Assembly: GCA_018398765.1 (NCBI GenBank)
Contig: JAHBMJ010005877.1
Span: 37,604-62,430, forward strand
Direction of reading: 5' to 3'
DNA: 24,827 nucleotides
Origin: Chromera velia
Taxonomy: Eukaryota; Sar; Chromeraceae
Positions 9,446 to 17,193 of the stretch are shown piece after piece; the stretch's first letter is position 1; each line of letters starts with the position of its first letter. A program made the position numbers and the translations under genes. The notes below the pieces were generated by a model that searched no databases, was not told where the DNA came from, and saw only the letters and a list, made by a program, of their open reading frames with translations.

Positions 9446-10840
9446 TTCTTTCCTTCCTTTCTTTCTTTCTTTCTTTCTTTCTTGTGTGTATGGGCAGATA
9501 AAGAGAGCATTCAAGCAGGTTCTCCTGTCACCCGACCAATCAAATCCACATACTCTCCTTCGCCGCTTGTCTGCCTGCCTGTGAGTTTCTTCTTCTTTCG
9601 TCTTTCTTTGCATGCAGGTGCCTGGGTATACAGAGAGGGGCAGAGCAAGCAGAGTCGAGAGATATGACAGTGAGGAGGGCCCAGAGGTCTGTCGGTCTGC
9701 GTGGTTGTTTAAAAGTCTATTCTCGTCTCTTTTCTTGTTTGGACAATTCATTTAGTGTCAGAAGGCTTTCAGCGGAGCGAAGACAATAAGAGAATCCTTG
9801 CTCTCATTTTTCCCCGTTCATTCGTGTGCACTCATTGAATCAGAAAAAAGACAGGCTGATCTTTGTTATGCTTTCTTTCGAGTTTTGCGTAGAGATGAAA
9901 GATCCACACGGCTTTCCTACATGCTTAGTCAGGCCTTTCGTTTCTTTTCTCTTTGTTTGTTTGTTTGTTTGTTTGTTTGTTTCGCTTCTCTGTGTGGAAG
10001 GATGGATGTGTTCTCTGACTTGGCTGCATGGTGGTGATTTTCTCTTTCTCTGATGGATGATGCATTTTTTGTTCCGTCTTAATGTAGTCTTCCCCGTCAG
10101 CATATACCTGTGGTCCATTTACTTTCATTGCATCGTTCGTGCTTCAAAAGAACGTCTGTCTGCCCACTTGAATGCAGGCTCCGTGGCCAGACGAGAGCGC
10201 AGGAGCGGGAGGTGCGGTGGAGGGTGGGGGCCAGAGCGTGTACACAGAGAAGGCGATGACTTCCTTGAGAGAACTGGAGAGAGAGGTGAAGAACATGAGG
10301 GCTCCTGCCAACAGGCTCTTTAGATACGTACGTTTTTCTGCCTTTAGTTATGCCTTTTTGGTTAAATGCTTCACTGTGTTACTCTGCACAATTCATGAGT
10401 TTTTACCACTTTTTTCTGACTTCACGCGTTGCGTTTTGTCGCTCTGCAAGTAAACTTCTTGTTTGTCTATTTGACCTTCTTGCCGGTGTGTCTGTGTGTC
10501 TGGGTCGCTCCGAGTTGCTCCATCGAGGTGCTCAGTAGCTTGTGACTGATTGTTTCTCACTCTTCTTTCTTTCAAGTGTTTGTTTTTTGATTTGTCGTCT
10601 TTGTGAAATCCCCATGCACAGCCCGATTTATTTCCGCATGCGGTTTCTGATTCTCTTTTTTTGATTTTGTTTCTGATTCTCTTTTTTTGATTTTGTTTCT
10701 GATTCTCTTTTTTTGATTTAGCCTGATTTGCCCCCCGTCCGTCCGTTCAGGTGAAGAAATCTGCGAAGAACAGACCCCTCGAGGAGATCGACGAGAACAG
10801 GTCTCATGCCACACGCAGCAGCCAGGGGGTTGTCCTCTGA
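395..10840 (+). CDS. Tandem globin - TRP-like ion channel fusion protein (5' end outside window)
   Basis: Exons, all GT-AG: 395-469, 727-776, 1299-1367, 1644-2025, 2440-2538, 2834-2896, 3036-3050, 3468-3601, 3957-4120, 4610-4655, 5350-5551, 5821-6063, 6455-6606, 6945-7098, 7463-7630, 7985-8143, 8494-8670, 9106-9210, 9618-9686, 10178-10327, 10751-10840. Phases agree at every junction and the joined frame has no stop before TGA at 10838. Residue numbers below count from the first visible codon (G1). Order: globin 1 C-terminal half (1-64), globin 2 (66-315), linker (316-480), six-TM TRP-like channel (about 490-760), cytoplasmic tail to 921. From family knowledge, the globin should bind heme and the channel should pass cations at a membrane. 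Gating by O2, NO, CO or redox is my inference. The start codon is not in the window. The 15-nt exon 3036-3050 and the exact donor at 5548 or 5551 are the least certain joints. Confidence 0.85.
1193..1216 (+). repeat. Partial copy of an exon start inside the preceding intron (copy A)
   Basis: It matches 23 of 24 bases of 1298-1321, the acceptor G and first 23 bases of the exon at 1299. It sits 105 bp upstream, in intron 777-1298. The single difference turns the exon's ATG into ATA. There is no AG just before it, so it should not act as an acceptor. Confidence 0.85.
1505..1605. repeat. Compound (GT)n / (AT)n microsatellite
   Basis: A gtgtgt tract, an ata/tat core near 1538-1562, then gt again. 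It lies in intron 1368-1643 and creates meaningless CVCV and IYIY reading frames. Confidence 0.9.
1750..2025 (+). other. Low-complexity insert within globin domain 2
   Basis: This part of exon 1644-2025 encodes residues of about 101-192, rich in Gly, Lys, Ser, Asp and Glu, with GGG and KSTKKKGGG runs and a poly-G stretch at 1918-1926. It separates helix A from helix B of the globin. Globins normally join A and B with only a few residues. The frame stays open across it and the exon ends in phase 0 at a gtgagc donor, so I read it as translated. Confidence 0.65.
3036..3050 (+). other. Probable 15-nt microexon (residues GMVSE)
   Basis: An acceptor (aatgcag, ending 3035) and a donor (gtacga, from 3051) flank 15 in-frame bases that add five residues between the globin E and F helices. 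Without it the E-to-F spacing equals that of myoglobin, with exon 2834-2896 joined straight to 3468, so it may be skipped or be an alternative exon. Confidence 0.45.
3101..3130. repeat. (ATTC)n tract
   Basis: About seven attc units in the intron between 3051 and 3467. Confidence 0.85.
3136..3154 (+). repeat. Partial copy of an exon start inside the preceding intron (copy B)
   Basis: CAGTTGCTCTGGAT followed by tgaag matches the acceptor CAG and start of the exon at 3468 (3465-3483) at 17 of 19 bases. It lies 329 bp upstream. Unlike copy A it keeps a usable-looking ctgcag acceptor. Confidence 0.7.
4417..4444. repeat. (CTTC)n microsatellite
   Basis: Seven cttc-type units in intron 4121-4609. 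Confidence 0.9.
4961..4975 (+). repeat. Possible exon-start copy (copy C) upstream of the GGAT array
   Basis: CAGGATGATCAAGG resembles the acceptor and exon start at 5347-5360 (CAGGATGATTGAGG), 12 of 14 bases. Because ggatg is common in this intron, chance similarity is possible. Confidence 0.35.
5057..5346. repeat. (GGAT)n array with GATC variant units, abutting a splice acceptor
   Basis: About 290 bp of ggat repeats. Nine units carry a C (positions 5078, 5114, 5130, 5162, 5178, 5202, 5242, 5274, 5306), giving GATCGAT. The spacings are 36, 16, 32, 16, 24, 40, 32 and 32 bp, mostly multiples of 8, suggesting block duplication. The array runs straight into the gatgcag acceptor at 5349. Open reading frames across it (WMDG or HPSI repeats) are artefacts. 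Confidence 0.95.
6020..8670 (+). other. Six-TM TRPV/TRP-like ion transport domain
   Basis: Hydrophobic segments in order: S1 [18 protein letters not shown] (exon join 6063/6455), S2 [15 protein letters not shown]3 [21 protein letters not shown]4 [21 protein letters not shown]5 [19 protein letters not shown], and S6 [20 protein letters not shown] running into MIAVYQQ. Between S5 and S6 is a TRP-style pore turret and re-entrant helix, [21 protein letters not shown]4 has no Arg or Lys ladder, so a voltage sensor is unlikely. The post-S6 helix [21 protein letters not shown] resembles the TRP-box region. From family knowledge this should assemble as a tetramer and pass cations. Ion selectivity cannot be predicted with confidence. 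Confidence 0.78.
8090..8107 (+). other. Predicted pore selectivity segment (LGAYE)
   Basis: Residues 708-712, L-G-A-Y-E, followed by V-D (713-714), fall where TRPV channels carry G-(M)-G-D-L-E type filters. The acidic E712 and D714 are candidates for the ion ring. Assigned by position relative to S5 and S6 only. Confidence 0.5.
8874..8882 (+). other. Possible 9-nt microexon (residues RSK)
   Basis: A gcatgcag acceptor and a gtgatg donor flank AGGTCCAAG, phase 0 on both sides, inside intron 8671-9105. Including it inserts RSK between FLKK and ISDSL without breaking the frame. There is no other support, so I leave it out of the main model. Confidence 0.2.
8917..8956. repeat. (AATG)n then (GGAA)n tracts
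   Basis: Tetranucleotide repeats in intron 8671-9105. Confidence 0.85.
9415..9483. repeat. (TTTC)n microsatellite
   Basis: About 17 tttc units with a tccttcc interruption, in intron 9211-9617. Confidence 0.9.
9954..9982. repeat. (TTTG)n microsatellite
   Basis: Seven tttg units in intron 9687-10177. Confidence 0.9.
10647..10720 (+). repeat. 26-bp tandem repeat, 2.8 copies
   Basis: Unit starts ctgattctctttttttgatt at 10647, 10673 and 10699. It is T-rich and lies 30 bp upstream of the last-exon acceptor (10750), so it acts as a long pyrimidine-rich tract. Confidence 0.9.
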
Positions 10841-12300
10841 GCTTCCTTCCTTGCTTTTGTTTTTTTCCTTGCTTGCTTGCCTGGTCACCGGAGGTGTAAG
10901 AGAGTCTGCATGCATGTAGAGAGGGAGGGAGGGAGGGAGGGTGTTTTGTTCTTTCGCAGTGACGGGAAGGGAACGAAAGGCGTAGGTCTGCATGTGAATT
11001 TTCCGTTCGGCCGACGTCTTTTCGGTCTGTTGGGGTGTATATTGCCTAATCGAACCTTGCTTGCGGGACTGGCACTCAGCAGTTCGCATGCAAACGCAGA
11101 GAGAGACGCCATGACGATGAAGGAATGAAGGCATGAATGCATTGATGGATGGATGGACCAGCGTGGTGTGAGTGAGTGTCCATGAACCGGCAGGGAATGG
11201 GAGGAGAAGAGGTCTGAGGGTAAGAGGTCTGAGTAGGAGGAGGAGTAGGAGGATCTGCGTGTGCATCGTGAAGGTAAGAGATCTGAGGCAAAAAAGGAAT
11301 AAGCTCGGGGGGGAAATTGACTCGAATGGAAGGGAGCAAGCAAGGAGAAGTGAAAGAGAGGGCGGCAAAGCAGGGGGGAGACAACTTGGGAAGGGGGCAG
11401 CAGACATTCACTGGCAGTCTTTTGTCTCTGTCTTTCTTTCTTTCTTTCTTTCTTTCTCTTCATTCTTTCTCTGATTCTTTTTTTCTCTCTCTCTTTCCAC
11501 CTCCGGGAAAGAACGACCCGCCTGTCGGGGTGGGGGGAAGGTCCCGCATCTCCTTCCTTCTTTTTCCGATACGAGACAGCAGGCACACGTAGAAAGAGAG
11601 AGAGAGAGAGAGGGGGAGAGACAAAAAAACAAAACACCGGGAGGGGGGGCCCTCAGTTCGACTCTAGAGGAGCCTCTGATGCATTGGATTGAATCGAATC
11701 ATGTGGGGGTGAGTGAGGGAGGGACGGGTTGGATGGATAGATCGATTGATCAGCTTTCTTGGTTTCAGAACAAAAGGAGAGGGAGGCACATGGATCGATA
11801 CAGAAAAGCAAAGGCCGGAGACACGACGCGAGTTGAGAAAAGGAGACAAAAGCGGGCAAACACGTAAACAGACAAACAAATAGAATCAAGGGTACATGGA
11901 AGGAAGAGGAGAGGCCACAACCGAATCTCTTTCTTGGGGAATTTTCATGAAGTGATCGATCGATCTTTTTGCCGATCGATCGGTGCGATCATCGGATAGT
12001 TGCTTGTTTGCTATTTTTGGACTTTTATGACTGCATGGGAGGGAGAGGGAGAACAAAAGAAAGGATTGAAAAAAGGGGCGAAGGAAAAGACAAAGAGAGA
12101 AAGAGAAGCAGACAATTCCATGAAAGAACTGATTCCACTCACGCCTTGCAGCGAAGTGCTTTGCGAAGCGTCTGGCAGAAGGAATCAAAAAAAGAAGGAA
12201 GCTTTCGAGGGAGGGTTCAGTGGGAAAACTCGTTGGACTGTCGACCTGTTTCTGGCATGGGATCGCATTGGTGACAAACAATGACTGATTGATGATTCAA
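10841..12300. other. 3' flank of the globin-channel gene, no recognised gene
   Basis: The region probably includes the 3' UTR. It holds (GGGA)n near 10920-10940, (CTTT)n at about 11433-11457, a GA run near 11590-11612, and a gatcgatcgatc cluster near 11955-11985. Open frames here, on both strands, are low-complexity and show no family motif. I could not place a polyadenylation signal with confidence. Confidence 0.5.
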
Positions 12301-13546
12301 TCATGAATCAACACTTTATTTGCGGGCCCCGCTTGGCCTAAAATGCAAGCTCGCGTCGGCTCATCAACATTTGTGATTGCTCTTTACCTCTCCAAACAAA
12401 AACAAAAACATGAAGCGTAGATCTTCCCCGCAAAACTAGCCATCTTGTCCCCATGTAAAGCTATCTTTATTGTGAAACTCTACTGCTACTACAAAAAACA
12501 AGTATTAAACTTGTACTGTGCATTTGTTTCTTTATCAGATGTTACTTCTGAAAACTTTTTTTAAACCAATTATAATAAAAGCTTGGAAACTAGCTTGGAA
12601 ATATTATATAATTTTATTTCCTGTTATTTTATATTCTTTAATAGATTTTTATGGTATACTAGTTGTGATATTAACACGATACTACTATTACAAGCGGGGA
12701 TGGTTATACACCTAAATAAACCCCTGAAACTGAAGCTGGAATTTACGGTAATAGTTAATCTTTAAGACTTATAACTTGTCCTAGAACTTGTGGTTAGTTC
12801 ATTTGATTTTTAAGTATAATAGTTACTACTACGGCCATTGAGCCACTTATATTTTTTAAAAGTATGTGATAGGTTTTAAGTTGTGTTTATTAAATGCGTA
12901 CAGAAGCCTTTTTAGTAGCCTTTTTAGAGAGGAAGAGTTTAAAAAAACGCATTAATAACATGATGTAGCAGCTATGGTAAACTTCTAAAGTATATACAAT
13001 TCTAAATAAAACTAGATCGAAAGAAATCTAGAAAGATATTTGACTAGACATTTGAACGTGCTGCACGCACCCGTGAACCATTGGTTCACTTTTTAGTCAC
13101 AAATTGCCACAAATTCATTTTTAGGCAAAAACGCTTTTTATGAGGGGCTAAAACCCCCCTAAAAACATGCTAAAACCCCCTTTAAAACCACAAATTTCAC
13201 TTTTTAAAGAGGCTTCAAGTTTTTTAAACATTCAAGAGTGCGTAGTTCATTTAACTTAAGCTAAACTTGTTGTAAAGAGAACGGAATCTATATATATATT
13301 GGTCTTTTAACGATTTCATCATCATCATACGTCATCGCTATTGGCCCATAGTAGGCGTCTAGCGTTCGGCAAGTCACAACACGCAAGGCAGATTGTTAAA
13401 TGATGGACCATTATTTCACAACATTTGGCAAATAGCTTAACAACTGCATTTCTTCTCAAACTCTTCCACTTCTGGCAGGGCGTGCTTGCGTATGAGCGAG
13501 GCTGCTTCATGTGATGTTGACTGACAACTATACCATGCCATCTCAT
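12300..13546. other. AT-rich island with no recognised gene
   Basis: Base composition turns sharply AT-rich here and the simple repeats typical of the rest of the window disappear. Only short reading frames occur (for example 65 codons at 12518-12715). It contains an 8-bp-arm hairpin gtgaacca-t-tggttcac (13074-13090) and two taaaaccccc-type motifs at about 13148-13183. Foreign or relict mobile DNA is possible, but I see no diagnostic motif. Confidence 0.5.
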
Positions 13547-14416
13547 TACCTCCCTGTCACTATCGACTGAAACTTTTTAGGAGATTCAAGTTTAGCCTAA
13601 GTTCTGCGCTTTTCACCTATAAAATTCAAGTCTATTCCAAAGTTCTGCGCTAGGTCAATTTTTACTAGTCTTCAATACCACAGTGTAACCACACCTTGTT
13701 ACACCTTGTCTTACATAAATTTTTCCACTTAAATGTCGTCGTGACTCTCATTGAGGGTTTCGATCATTCTCAAAAATGTGAATGATGTTCAAATTTGAAG
13801 GGCCTTCTCTTGTGCGCAGCAACACACAGAGCCCAAGCCGGCCTGGCAACTCTCTGATCTGTTTTTTGCTTCTGTTTCTGTATTTTGTTGGCTCTCTGCG
13901 ATATGCAGAAGAGAAGATGATGAAGGCTATCATGAAGCTGCAGAGGAAGAAGAAGAAGAGTCTGGGGAAGAAAAGACGTCAGCAACAACAGAAAAAGAAG
14001 ATCAATTGTGATCGATTATCACACTGCAGGTGCATTCGAAGAAAAACCTGTACAAGACGAGAAAGAGCCACTGTAACTAAAATCTAACAGTCAGTCTTTC
14101 TCTAACAAGCTGTACAAGTGCATACAGATGCTCGGAATGGCTCAAAACGTACATAAGCAGAGTATGTATCCCTAGATATATCCATGCATACGTCGATATC
14201 GTAGGTGGCTCGGGACATGCATGTCTTGATCGCACGTTGATGTCGCTGTGCCGCGGCGACTTCGTCATATTGACGTTTTGCGGCTTTCGGCCGCAGCATC
14301 CTCCGAAGTTCTGCACCCCTTATATCAAAGCACACTCCAAACTTCTACAACAAAGTTCAAAACTATTTCGAACTTCTGCGGCCTCAGTTCAAGGAGTCGA
14401 TAGTGACAGGGGGGTA
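13547..14416. mobile_element. Putative non-autonomous hAT-like DNA transposon (870 bp)
   Basis: The terminal inverted repeats are 13547-13568 and 14395-14416, 21 of 22 bases matching (tacctccctgtcactatcga... against its reverse complement). Directly outside them are catctcat (13539-13546) and cacctcat (14417-14424), an 8-bp direct repeat with one mismatch. An 8-bp duplication is usual for hAT, P and a few other class II families. Subterminal motifs aagttctgc occur near both ends (about 13600, 13640, 14306, with aacttctgc at about 14372). No transposase is present. The one 101-codon frame inside (13782-14087) is Lys-rich and resembles nothing I know. Confidence 0.6.
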
Positions 14417-14987
14417 CACCTCATAACGCTATCCTCTTCCCTGCTTGTACTTCCTAAGAATTTCCTTCACCTGACAGCCCTGAACCTAGCTTCCCTTCTT
14501 TTCTTTGACTGTCTAAGACTTTTTTGGCTGCTCAGAGTCTGGCTGTCTGGGGGCGAGGTCCTTGTGTGCTTTGTTTGTGTGAATGCGAAGCCCATAGGGA
14601 GTAGAAAACGTTCGTCCATATACCTCACACTTCGCATCTCCGTCTCTCTGCCCCTTTCTCACCTCCCTTTTCTTTTCCTTTTCCTCCGCTGCTCTCTTCT
14701 CGATTTAGCAACACACATAACAACAAAATCAGCCATAAAACCGTAGTAGTTTTGACGGGGGGACTTTGTTATTGACAATGGCCTTTGCATATCTTTGCAG
14801 ATCAATCGATTCGACAGTATTACTTTCAACTTACCTGTCTGTATGCATGGCCATCATGATGCTCTAGGAAAGTTGGAGACATGATAGAAAAATGATGGAG
14901 GAAACGTGGAACGAAGACTGCCTGGGGCCTCTTTTACAGTCGTAAGTCTTGAATTCCAGGTCATAAGGCTGCTCGCCAGTCGACAGT
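14417..14987. other. Intergenic stretch, nothing recognised
   Basis: Pyrimidine-rich near 14640-14700. Reading frames are short and without motifs. Confidence 0.5.
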
Positions 14988-14995
14988 CGGATACC

Positions 14996-15199
14996 ATCGA
15001 TGCATGTACCCGCATTCATTTTCATACAGAACAACGGATACCAATCGATGCATGTACCCGCATTCATTTTCATACAGAACAACGGACACCAATCGATGGA
15101 TGTACCCGCATTCATTTTCATACAGAACAACGGATACCAATCGATGGATGTTCCCGCATTCATTTTCATACAGAACAACGGATACCAATCGATGCATGT
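14996..15199. repeat. 48-bp minisatellite, about 4.3 copies
   Basis: The unit contains cgatgcatgtacccgcattc and acagaacaacgg. Copies begin near 14998, 15046, 15094 and 15142, and a partial copy starts near 15190. Unit-to-unit change is only one or two bases (gcatg/ggatg, tac/ttc, gat/gac). Because 48 is a multiple of 3, frames stay open on both strands. There are no unique spacers, so it is not CRISPR. Confidence 0.95.
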
Positions 15200-16265
15200 A
15201 CCATGCAGTGACAGCAGCGCTCTAATTTAATGAAGGCTGACTAGCTGTCGGTCTCTCAATTTTTATTTTGACATGCAATGAAAGCGCGGGCAAGAATCAA
15301 AATTCGATCGCCCCCCCATCCTCGTCGTGTTGGATCGGCTCTTGCAGTCCATCGGTTGATCAACTGAATGTCAAAAAATAGGATAGTCCCCCCATTGCAC
15401 AAACAAGAAAACAAGATGACCATGCAAGCAGCGGAGTAAGCAAAGCAAAACTCCATTAAGCTGGCCAGGGAGCCGCCATCAAAACATTCACAGACAGTCA
15501 GGCATGTAACAGTTCAGCATGCTCTGAGAATAGACCCCAGCTCGTCAGCTGACCGACAGCTGTGCCAATTAAATTTGACTGACACGCTGAAAGATCTAAA
15601 AGAGGACGCCCGCCCGCCCAAGTGCAGGCAAAGAGGCGGGCAGGCAGGCAGGATCACAGGGAGGCGAGCCAGAGATCGAGAAGAGATAGAGCAGTCAGAT
15701 CAGAGAAAGACTGGATCTCCCGATTGAATTAAGGCGGGAGGAAGGGAGGGAGGGAGCAAGGGAATGGATGGACAACTAGGGTGGATCCCGCACCCGAGCT
15801 TCCCCCTTAATTCCCCAATCATGTGTTGTGGATAATCAATCGACTCCCTTCCATGCACCCCCTTCCTTCCTTCGATCCCCTAGCTTGAATAAATTCTACT
15901 TGATCCAACTCCCCACTCCCCTTCCTTCATTTGTGCTTTTGACGTCAGTCAGCCGTTCTCAACAGACCTCTCTCTCCTCTGCCTCTAAACCTGGCAGAAA
16001 GAGAGTCCTCTGAGTGATTCCGTCAGGACTTCTTCCGTCACTCTCTTCCTTCCATTGCACAAACTTGCAGACTTTCCTTTTTGTCTGAACTATATTCCGC
16101 GGTTGTGCTTTGGGGACATGTCATCAATTACCTTCACCAATGCCCTCTAATTGTATTTGTCCTATCTGTCCCATATCAGGACTCCGTTGGCCTTCTAAAT
16201 CCATGAGAGAACTCTCGGTACTCTTCCGCTGCTTTTGCTGTTGTCGGCTGGGGGAACTCTGACTT
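15200..16265. other. Intergenic stretch / 3' flank of the polycystin-like gene
   Basis: It contains a short (CAGG)n run near 15637-15652. No gene recognised. No polycystin channel exon is visible on the minus strand here. Confidence 0.5.
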
Positions 16266-16862
16266 CTATCCCCCGGCGGTCGTTCTTTTTCCTTCATATG
16301 CCGGCTCTCTGTCCAGAAAGAGGGCAGAAAGGCCGCGGCAATGGGACGCTGCTGTGGGTGCCCCCCCTTTGCCTCCTCTTGCGCCACTGTTCTTCTGGAT
16401 GGACTGAGAGGCATAGACTGAAGGACAGTGTCTGGTTCGATGGCTATTTCTACCCCCTCCCCCCTCCTCAAGCTCTCCTTCCCCCTCTTCTCCCTCATCC
16501 ACGTGAAAGTTGCCCCTTTCCCCCCACCTCTCTTTCTGTCTTTGTCTCCCTGAGCCTGGCTGGTCCTCAGGCTCGCTCATCTGATTCATGCTACCCGACC
16601 TTCCTTCAATAACATGATCGTCCTCCTCCTCCTCTCCGACTCCCTCCTTTTCTTCTTCATTCGCGTCGATTTCCTCTGCCTCTGAATCGTCTACGAGGAA
16701 AACGGAACTGTCAAAACACTCGTCTCTGTCCAGTTGCTGTGTCTCTGTAGTCTCCAAAGCATCCAGGCTGTCTGAAGATTTTTGCCGAGACGACGACGAG
16801 AAATAGGAAAGCTCAGGAAGGCCTGACAGGACCCGAACAGCAAGACGGGAATTCCGTCGCAC
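16266..16862 (-). other. Acidic C-terminal tail exon
   Basis: Starts [21 protein letters not shown], then becomes very rich in Glu, Asp, Ser and Gly (for example [18 protein letters not shown]), and reaches TAG at 16268-16266. It has no polycystin channel TM6-TM11, no C2 domain and no EF-hand. An unseen donor inside this exon could extend the gene. Confidence 0.55.
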
Positions 16863-16879
16863 CTGCAGCAACACACAGG

Positions 16880-16924
<45 letters not shown>

Positions 16925-17086
16925 GAAGACAGTCAAGTTCAAAGAAGGGAGAAGAAGAGAGATAACGAGAAGATCAGGAACCAAAAGACGTCCGCGTGCA
17001 TCCGCGAGCAGACTTTCAGACGAACACAAACTGTAGCCTAGGCAAAGGAGCCGGTGCCTCGAAAAAACCGACACCTACGCACACAC

Positions 17087-17139
<53 letters not shown>

Positions 17140-17148
17140 CGCACACGC

Positions 17149-17193
<45 letters not shown>

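Larger units (their letters stand above)
9106..10840 (+). other. Cytoplasmic C-terminal tail of the globin-channel
   Basis: Residues about 785-921, from four small exons. It includes [14 protein letters not shown] (R-R-x-S, a candidate basophilic kinase site), a Gly/Ser/Glu-rich stretch, and a short heptad-like helix, [17 protein letters not shown], that could be a coiled coil for tetramer assembly. It ends [12 protein letters not shown] then TGA. The last four residues, GVVL, end in a hydrophobic residue, but a PDZ-type ligand is only speculation. Confidence 0.6.

Noticed and set aside
13782-14087. 101-codon open frame with a hydrophobic stretch and Lys-rich tail
   Set aside because: It lies inside the putative transposon, has no known motif, and could arise from low complexity.
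14996-15199. CRISPR-like array
   Set aside because: The units are contiguous 48-bp repeats with no unique spacers, in a eukaryotic intron-rich genome.
10841-16265. tRNA, rRNA or other structured RNA gene
   Set aside because: Only short hairpins (for example gcggc/gccgc near 14280) were seen, with no cloverleaf or conserved core.
16124-16498. 124-codon minus-strand frame overlapping the acidic tail
   Set aside because: It is out of frame with the spliced model and lacks motifs. Read as a shadow frame.
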